From: Toxonevra muliebris
Taxonomy: Eukaryota; Arthropoda; Insecta; Diptera; Pallopteridae
Reading direction: 5' to 3'
Assembly (NCBI GenBank): GCA_963691655.1
Contig: OY829326.1
Location: forward strand, 101,431,340-101,495,339
DNA length: 64,000 nucleotides
This document shows positions 57,652 to 64,000 of this stretch, one piece after another. A program made the translations under genes and the position numbers. The notes under the pieces are model-generated. The model was not told the origin of the DNA. It did not search any database and worked only from the letters and a program-made list of their open reading frames with translations. Each line of letters begins with the position of its first letter. Positions within the stretch are counted from its first letter, which is position 1.

Positions 57652-58549
57652 CCTTGATCAAAAAGTTCCCGGAATTTATTCAGAAAACTAAAAATACAAG
57701 TTTATTCAACTAAATCTATATTGTCCCCTTCAAAGTAATCCCCATCGACTGCAACACACTTATGCCAGTGCTTGATCCAATCCTCGAAACATTTTTTATA
57801 TTCGGTTTTCGGTATGTCCATCAGTGTTTCCTGCGATTTTTCCATTACTTCCTCTCGGCTGCTGAAACGCGTTCCCCGTAATGGTTTTTTAATTCGATTG
57901 AACAGAAAGAAGTCACAGGGAGCCAAATCAGGTGAATTCGGTGGATGTTGCATTTTTCGTCAGAAAATTACGAATAATGATGGCACTGTGCGACGGTGCG
58001 TTATCATGATGCAAAATCCACGAGTTTTCTGTCCACAATTCTGGTCTCTTTCGGCGAATTGCTTCACGCAAACGCCTCATAACGCCCAAATAATACTCTC
58101 TGATGGTTAATTTGCGATTATTGACCGAAATTTATTTTACTTTATCAACGTTTTCGTAGGTTTTCGATGCCGATGGTCTGCCACTGCGTTCATCATCTTC
58201 GATTGACTCACGACTACTTCTGAACCGCAGGTGCCACTAGTAAACGACCGTTTTCTTTAGAAAATCGTTGCGGAAGCACTTTTCCAACATTTCCAACGTT
58301 CGCGCACCATTAAATCCGTTTTTTACGCAAAATTTAATACAATACGATTTAATAAAATTGTAAAAAATCGCCAACATACACAAAGATAGATGTACTCTTG
58401 GCTATGTAACTTTTGCAAATGTCAAGCTATGATGCTAAGATTTAGAGGGAATATCAACAACAGTTGTACCAACTTAACAAAAAAACAGAACTCAAATCGG
58501 AACGATGGGAGCTCTACACGTGGTTATTCCGGAAACTTTTTCATCAAGG
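57652..58549 (-). mobile_element. mariner element, internally deleted
   Basis: Ends CCTTGATCAAAAAGTTCCCG and (reverse complement) CCTTGATGAAAAAGTTTCCG are close inverted repeats. It is about 900 bp, shorter than the usual 1.3 kb, so much of the N-terminal half is lost. The transposase is on the minus strand. Confidence 0.75.
57702..58125 (-). pseudogene. mariner (DD34D) transposase relic
   Basis: The minus strand reads YYLGVMRRLREAIRRKRPEL, SWILHHDNAPSHSAIIIRNF (second Asp) and then, after a frameshift with a small deletion, MQHPPNSPDLAPCDFFLFNR (third Asp). The complete C-terminus KCVAVDGDYFEGDNIDLVE-stop follows. Spacing between the two Asp is about five residues short of 34, showing the deletion. 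The first catalytic block was not found. Non-functional. Confidence 0.85.
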
Positions 58550-58639
58550 GGGTATTCTATTTGTATTTATCGCATTTTAACTTAAACAAAAGAACTAAAT
58601 TTTTAACTCAAAATTTTTAACTTCAGATCCGAATCAATC

Positions 58640-59075
58640 CAGACTAAAAATCAGACTAGAAGCTAGATTTGGTGGAGTATCACTACACTTATCAAAATTT
58701 AAAACAAAAAATTAAGAACGAAATAAAGGCCCAGAAGTAGACCAAACTCTGTACCAAATTAAAAATTAAACGAAAATCAGACCAAAATTCTACAAAAATT
58801 CAAAACCAAATTCGGTCCAAAGTTCACACCGAGACCCCGAGCAAAAGTTACACCAAAATTTAGATTAAATGCAGACCAGAATTCAGGCTGGAGTTCAAAC
58901 TAAGTTCAGATCAAAATTCAGACGAAAGCTCAGGAGCGCAAAACTTAGACCGTAAGAGAAACCAAAAATCACATCAAAAGGAGAGCAAATTCAGGCTGAA
59001 ACTCAGACCATAAAAAAAAAACTGAAATTCAAGCTAAAAACTAAACAATAAATCAAACTAGAAATCAGATCTGTA
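58640..59075. repeat. degenerate minisatellite of AAATTCAGACCAAAA units
   Basis: Short units of about 12-16 bp (CAGACCAAAATTC, CAGACTAGAA, GACCAGAATTCAGGC, CAGATCAAAATTCAGACGAA) follow one another with substitutions. No ends or coding frame. Confidence 0.6.
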
Positions 59076-59199
59076 AAGGTATGTAATCAATTAAGGGCAT
59101 AAGTCACAAATGAATAAAAAGTTATGATTGCAGTTATTGAATAACATAAGTATTTGACTCCAGAATAAATAATAAAAAATAAATAAAAGTCTATTTTCG

Positions 59200-59530
59200 A
59201 CGATTGGTTATTCATTTAGAAAAGTCAAGGGAATGCAATCTTTTTTTTTTAATCATGGGAATGAAAATTTTATGACTCTAAAATCATGACTGCTTTGAAG
59301 TCACTTAGAGCTACTTGATGCCACTTGTAGTCACATGCAGTCACTTGGAGTCAATTGGAATTTGAAGTCAATTGGGGTTTTAAAGTCAATTGGAGTCACT
59401 TGGAGTCAATTGCGAATTGAAGCCAATTGGAATCATTTGAAGTCATTTGGAGTCAATGGAGATTTTGAAGTCACTTGAAGTCAACTGGGATTTGAAGTTA
59501 AATCGAAACCAATTGTCTAAGCAATGCCAC
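59200..59530 (+). repeat. (AGTCACTTGG)n element, third copy
   Basis: Starts GATTGGTTATTCATTTAGAA, then GTCAAGGGAATGCAATCTTT and ATCATGACTGCTTTGAAGTC, followed by GTCACTTGGAGTCAATTGGA units. It is the same order as in the modules at 44650-46140. Confidence 0.65.
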
Positions 59531-59540
59531 AATAACCCAG

Positions 59541-60197
59541 ATCGTAAATAGCTCGAAAACCATGCTTTTTATATGACCGTCTTTCTATCACCCATTACCA
59601 TACGAAAAATAATTAAATGCATTTATAGTTTGAATTTCAAAATATTTTGAAAATTTTACAGCCTGTAATATTTAAATATAAATGTAAAAAATAATTATGT
59701 ATGAATGTTCTTGTAAATTATAAGTGCAATAAATAAATCATCATATTTGATGACAGCTAAAGGTTTGAGAGAGAGAGAGAGTGAGAAAGAGAGCAGCAAG
59801 AGTTCAGCCAACTCTGCTATTATTACGAGTCTATAGCTGCTACTTACTAGCCAATAAATTGTTTAATAACTAATTTTATGATTCATTTACATTTTGATTA
59901 AGTAAGCGAGAACGGGGAATAAACTAATTAATAATCGCGTATTGCTGCTGCTGCGGCTGATATCATAATCCAATTCGAGGAGTATATGCAATACAAATAC
60001 AACAAAAGCAAATCGCCAACATCAACGTCAATTAATTGCAACGAATCTCATGTGCAAATAGGGCTGCCAGATATGAAAAGAAGGAAATCAGTACATTTCC
60101 CAAAACTTGCTAGAAGAAATCATTCACATTTTTTTTATTTAGGTACTAAATAAATAAATAAGGTATTTAATAGTTTTTTACAGTATTGTTGACATTA
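59541..60197. other. intronic DNA, nothing recognised
   Basis: AT-rich with a GA microsatellite near 59767-59795. No gene. Confidence 0.4.
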
Positions 60198-60425
60198 GGT
60201 TGAGATAACTGGCAGTCCTGGGACACACCTAGAGCAGAAGGCCCATTGTGATACAACAGGGTTGGACGTACAGTTTAACGCCGGTTTCGAACGCCGGTGT
60301 GGCAATTTGTTATCACTTGGCGGCTTTTGCCTACCAAGAAGTGTTCTTGTACACTTTCTTATAATTCTCATTCACTTCATATCGGTTTAAATATAAAGAT
60401 GATTATGAGAATTAACCACCAGACC
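60198..60425 (-). mobile_element. tRNA-derived SINE, head lost
   Basis: Minus strand: GGTGGTTAATTCTCATAATC, CCACACCGGCGTTCGAAACC, GTACGTCCAACCCTGTTGTA and the 3' part CAGTTATCTCAACCTAA. The tRNA-like head is missing, so this is a 5'-truncated copy. Confidence 0.65.
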
Positions 60426-61439
60426 TACAACAAATTTTTTCACTGTCGTATATTGAGGTTGATAAAATTGTATAAAAATCATTAAAATCAGTACAAAACT
60501 TAAATAATCATTGCACTTGGATACGTCCGGCAACCCTTATGAGCAAATGAGACATGTAATGATATCAATCAACCAAGAAGTTAACAATTAAGTAGAATTA
60601 ATTGCTGTAATTAATAAAGATTTTCAATATACAAAAAAAAAAAATACTCAAAAATTCTTTAAAGAACAAAAAATTAATACATGTATTTACAAATATTCTA
60701 AATTGATCGCTTAGTTTATTAATCAGAATTTCCTTAATATTTTAATATTTGTGTGAAAACGGTTTTTATTAACCTTGTGTTACATCTATACATGCATATA
60801 CCTGCATAGTTAACCTTGCGTTATTAAGTGTTAGAAATAAATGTTAAAGCCAAGTTCTAAAAATCATTCAAGCAGTGCAATAAATATTTGTGTTTGGTTT
60901 TTTTTTTTTAAATGCGTTCATTCAATGTGGTTAGAATAATGTCCAATTTTTGTAAGTAATAGTGATGTGGTTTTAATTTATAAAAGTATTTTATGCATTT
61001 AACCTAACTATGTAGACCAATAGGACCTTGGAAGAATTCACTAGAGTGTACTTGATTTTTAACAGGAAGTAGCTGAATCTAAGTTAATCGTAACCTTATG
61101 TTGTAATATAAGTTTATTGAACCACAGAAAATATATTTACAGTAATGCTCTACACTCAAGATTAGTTTAATTATTTGCTGGTAACCGCAAAGAGGAGGCT
61201 TGTCAGTGAGAAATGTTTGTATTAATCTTTAATAAACAAAGAAATATTATTTTGATGATTCGCAATCGGCATTTTATTCACGCTCTGTGTATTATGTATT
61301 TAATAATAGCTGAGATATACGAAGAGAAATTCTATCTTTATGAATTTTATTTTTAGCGGTCTACAAATGTAGGGTTCTTTTTTGTTCTCTGTAATTAATT
61401 TTGTGAATTATGAGCCCTCCACTATGCCTACATCAGCGA
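60426..61439. other. intronic DNA, nothing recognised
   Basis: AT-rich unique-looking sequence; no supported gene or repeat end. Confidence 0.4.
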
Positions 61440-61870
61440 GTTATTCACCACCAACGCAGACGAAAGCTGACAATTAGATCAAAGCAGCACGCCACCTTTA
61501 CCTCGAGATCAATATTAAGAATACTAAAGCTATGAGAATTAGCAACGTAGACCAGCGTGTCGAATACGTGGACAGATGAGGATATCGACAACAGACTCAG
61601 CAAAGCCAGAAATGCGTTTGGACGATTACAGCTAGTATGAAGAAGTTCAGTAGTTTCCATAAGAACAAAAAATCCGAAAACACAACGCATGGGTAAAGTC
61701 AGCTCTCACATATAGAAGTGAAACTGGAGTAATTTCACGCAACATCACCCAGAAACTAAAAGTATTCTTAACCAAGTATCTGCGGATCATATGCAGAATA
61801 TTCTAGGCAAATTAAATTAAATATGATGATCTCAGGAACCTTGTCACCGACATGCACAAAATAAAGTCAG
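61440..61870 (+). pseudogene. LINE reverse-transcriptase C-terminal relic
   Basis: Plus-strand frames read NIKNTKAMRISNVDQRVEYV, then (after a stop and frameshift) decayed RLSKARNAFGRLQ-like sequence, VKSALTYRSETGVISRNITQ and KLKVFLTKYLRIICRIF. This follows the family order KTKxM...EYVDxF.YLG...R.SKARNAFGRL...VKSALLYGSETWR.T..ITQKLQ.FxNKCLRRIL.I of non-LTR reverse transcriptases. Stops and frameshifts are frequent. The exact clade is not determined. Confidence 0.65.
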
Positions 61871-63040
61871 ATGGAAATGCGTTGTGTGATTTAATTACTT
61901 GGTCTGGCCGCGAATTCTTTGACCTCATTCCTCATAATTACATTGCAGCATCTCCTTAAAAGAGAATTTGCACCTCTCGTCAAATTCAATGAGTTGACGC
62001 CACAAAATGGATACCCTCCTGCTTGCCAACACTGGGTATTGGCACACTATGTGCATCGATGTATCAGCTTCTTCTACGCATAGTCTGCAGGTACTATCCT
62101 CCACAAAATTATTTCTTGTTCAGACGATATCTGAAGTCATTATGCCCTGTTTTCAATGCAGTAAGTCCGCTGAAAATTTCAATTCAAGACTGAAAGCCAT
62201 TCACGATTCCGTGCCAAGAGACATTTTTACTGTTGCCTTCGTATGTTGCGACTATACCTTAATAACTCAGAATTTTGAATTTTAGAGGAAGCCTTAAAAA
62301 TTTTATATCTTATATGTTTTGTATGAACGTTATTTTAATACATTTGATCTTTAGCTGTAAATTATGCAAATAGGCTAATGAAATTTTGCCAGTTAAAGCA
62401 TCACCTCTAAATGATTCTTTCTTCATTAGCAGCTCGTAAGCTTCAAATTTCTAGTTATGACGGAATAGTCGCAGTGTAAGCCACCATGGTAATATTATCT
62501 TCAATTGGAGCTAAATCACAAAGATTTTAACCAATCGTAAATTTTTGAGTACTTTTTTCCATACGCCATTTAGAGGAATTCTTAGTCACACTACCCATAC
62601 ATATCATTATGGAAGTAGTTTTGTCTTATATTATCCTATATCCATTGCGTTTTAATCCATGTCGTACAATTGATAATTAAATCAAAAGTAAAATGAATGG
62701 CGTGGAATAATAAATATCACATTATGACAATAATTTTTTTAAATTTCTACTAAATATTATCGGATTAGTAGAAAAATGTATTAAGAATTGTTCAAATAAG
62801 TTTTTTCAATCAAAATAATATATAATTTTTGGCTAGTTTTTCTGATATTTTATCGCAAACTTTCAAATTCGCTTCACTCGAAACTAACCAAATGGCGTTT
62901 GTATTAATATAATTCCCAACCGACGAAATAAAAATTCTTTTCCAAACGAACTATATTTACTCAGTTCGATCTAGATTAACAATAAACTGCACTCATATTT
63001 TATTAAATTAAATGATCCTAGAGAAATATAAAAAACTCAC
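61871..63040. other. intronic DNA up to the Hecw donor
   Basis: 61900-62290 is less AT-rich and could belong to an old repeat, but no ends or frames are recognised. The remainder is AT-rich up to the GTGAGT donor at 63040-63035. Confidence 0.35.
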
Positions 63041-63207
63041 CTTAATAAAATCGTCAATTGTAAGTCATGACCCAAACGCTCCAACGCGGGAACACCTTCA
63101 ACACGTAGAATATTGATTTTCTCGCGTAATGAACGTGAAACTGTGTTTTGTCCATGGCGTTCACGCAATATCTCCAATATATTAGGCTGACGCAAGAATG
63201 CAATAAC
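63041..63207 (-). CDS. Hecw: Hecw exon: conserved region between WW and HECT
   Basis: The acceptor TTTTTAG ends at 63208 and the donor GTGAGT starts at 63040. The exon encodes VIAFLRQPNILEILRERHGQ, NTVSRSLREKINILRVEGVP and ALERLGHDLQLTILLS (the last Ser completed across the giant intron). Vertebrate HECW1/2 have the same FLRQPNI...LREKI..IR.EG...L..L..D..L..LLSLFE order, which distinguishes this ligase from NEDD4, ITCH and SMURF types. Phase: starts at a codon boundary, ends with two bases. Confidence 0.93.
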
Positions 63208-63275
63208 CTAAAAAAATGTTTTTAAAAAAAGTAAGAATTTGCAATAGAAAAATGGAACGTGGCCAATTTACACAC
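63208..63275 (-). other. short Hecw intron, 68 bp
   Basis: Donor GTGTGT following ...AATGAGAAG, acceptor TTTTTTAG. The reading frame remains open a short way into it, which is why an unspliced frame overruns the junction. Joining NEK to VIAFLRQ gives the family sequence. Confidence 0.8.
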
Positions 63276-64000
63276 CTTCTCATTGTATGCCACGGGCACT
63301 TCATTATAACCATCACCATAATTCGCTCCCCCAATACCGGCACCAAGACCATTATGTGCAACAGTGCGATTACTACCGCCAGCATTTGGTGCGCTCAATA
63401 GTGAAACATTTGGTGGCGGTCTAGGTGGTGGTAATGGTGGTACACCAGAGGAAGACATGCAATTGCCATCGAAAACATCATAATGTTGGAACTGGTGCTG
63501 CTGCTGATGAAGCTGTAAATTGTGCTGCTGCTGGAGTATTGCAGGTGGTTGTTGCTGCTGTTGTTGCTGCTGCTGATGTCGATGTCTTACTACGCGTGGG
63601 CATTCAATCGGCAAACGTGGATCCATAAATGATGTTTTTCGATTGTTGTGATCAATGAAAAATTGTTTACTCGATTGATCTAACTTTGTTTCCCAACATG
63701 ATGGCAAATCTCGATTAAGTTGTGCAAATGAATTGACCAGCGCCACCAGATCTTTATTATATTGATAACGTTGAAAACATTGCGGATCGCGACGTATACG
63801 TATGACCATGTGCTTGAGAGCTGCATTACGATTGTATATAGAAAGTGCATCTTCGTTGGTGTGTAGCATTGAATAAAAATCAGGACGGCAAAGCATAAGT
63901 ACAGCGGGATGCACTGAAAGATTGAGTGACTGTAAGTTTGGGCCAATCGCTGTATTATTGTAATTATTATTGGTGCTTGAGTGGACATTGGCAGTGTTGT
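63276..64000 (-). CDS. Hecw: Hecw exon (5' end outside window): WW domain and polyQ linker
   Basis: 241 residues, open to the window edge with two extra bases. An Asn-rich linker (STNNNYNNTAIGPN) leads to VHPAVLMLCRPDFYSML and a conserved helical block HTNEDALSIYNRNAALKHMV, IRIRRDPQCFQRYQYNKDLV. The WW domain follows at about residues 100-130 of the visible part (SCWETKLDQSSKQFFIDHNN, RKTSFMDPRLP). Its second Trp position is Phe, as usual for the last HECW WW domain. Next come a polyQ tract (QQQQQQQQQ) and further Q/H-rich sequence, then a PPLPPPRPPP proline run that could itself bind WW or SH3 domains. It ends NEVPVAYNEK. The upstream C2 domain and first WW, expected for HECW, lie beyond 64000. 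In Drosophila, Hecw is linked to oogenesis and neuronal upkeep. Confidence 0.9.
63480..63590. repeat. CAG/CTG repeat encoding Hecw polyQ
   Basis: CTGCTG/TTGCTG triplets on the plus strand encode Gln and His runs in the Hecw exon on the minus strand. Mixed CAA/CAG codons in the longest run (nine Gln) argue against a very unstable repeat. Confidence 0.8.

Larger units (their letters stand above)
23332..63040 (-). other. giant Hecw intron, about 39.7 kb
   Basis: The donor side is GTGAGT at 63040-63035 following ...ATTTTATTAAG, and the acceptor is TTGCAG ending at 23332. Joining AG to C restores Ser in [16 protein letters not shown], a continuous HECW sequence, so no coding exon is missing between the two. 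The intron carries the maT, Tc1, mariner, foldback, SINE and ribozyme-array insertions annotated separately. On the gene-sense strand the six direct ribozyme copies are in sense orientation, so they would be transcribed in Hecw pre-mRNA. Confidence 0.88.

Noticed and set aside
63425..63628. Ala/Val-rich frame on the plus strand near the window end
   Set aside because: Antisense shadow of the Hecw polyQ exon.
21918..64000. Two separate genes (a HECT gene and a WW gene) because of the 40-kb gap
   Set aside because: The split Ser codon, matching phases and continuous HECW sequence across 63041/23331 show one gene.

Overview
The window looks like nuclear DNA of a higher fly (Brachycera, plausibly a tephritid fruit fly). 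It is very AT-rich, its short introns are 68-81 bp with GTRAGT-like donors, and its one conserved gene has strong similarity to insect/vertebrate HECW ubiquitin ligases. The rest is a dense, nested mass of mobile-element relics. The species call is inference; no tephritid-specific single-copy gene other than this one is visible.

Gene content. One protein gene is well supported: the 3' part of Hecw on the minus strand, read from beyond 64000 down to a stop at 21918. Five exons (63276-64000 partial, 63041-63207, 23143-23331, 22936-23073, 21918-22854) join in phase to give 717 residues. These cover a pre-WW conserved region, a WW domain, a polyQ/proline-rich linker, the conserved HECT-proximal region and a complete HECT domain with its catalytic Cys. 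One intron of about 39.7 kb (23332-63040) interrupts the region just before the HECT domain and holds most of the mobile elements. 1-21917 lies downstream of the gene.

Mobile elements recognised: two hAT-type non-autonomous elements with 8-bp target duplications (7803-8904, 16309-17396) and relatives; a MITE family with 3-bp ATT duplications (4882-6635, 12483-13688); a tRNA-derived SINE family, including a dimeric form with two tRNA-like heads; a DD37E Tc1/mariner relic; a PIF/Harbinger relic; a DD37D (maT) element inserted into a SINE; Tc1-like DD34E relics; a mariner relic; a 1.2-kb foldback; several MITEs; LINE fragments; and degenerate minisatellites.

The most remarkable feature is 33316-36440: tandem 483-bp monomers, each carrying a complete hammerhead ribozyme motif on the minus strand (six copies), ending in a head-to-head inverted partial copy with a seventh ribozyme on the plus strand. 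The whole block is flanked by a perfect 13-bp target duplication. This is what a retrozyme-like element (tandem, self-cleaving, mobilised by RNA) with a twin-priming-type inverted end would look like. A decayed relative of the ribozyme sits at 17770-17818. Its catalytic G12 is replaced, but compensatory changes keep stem II.
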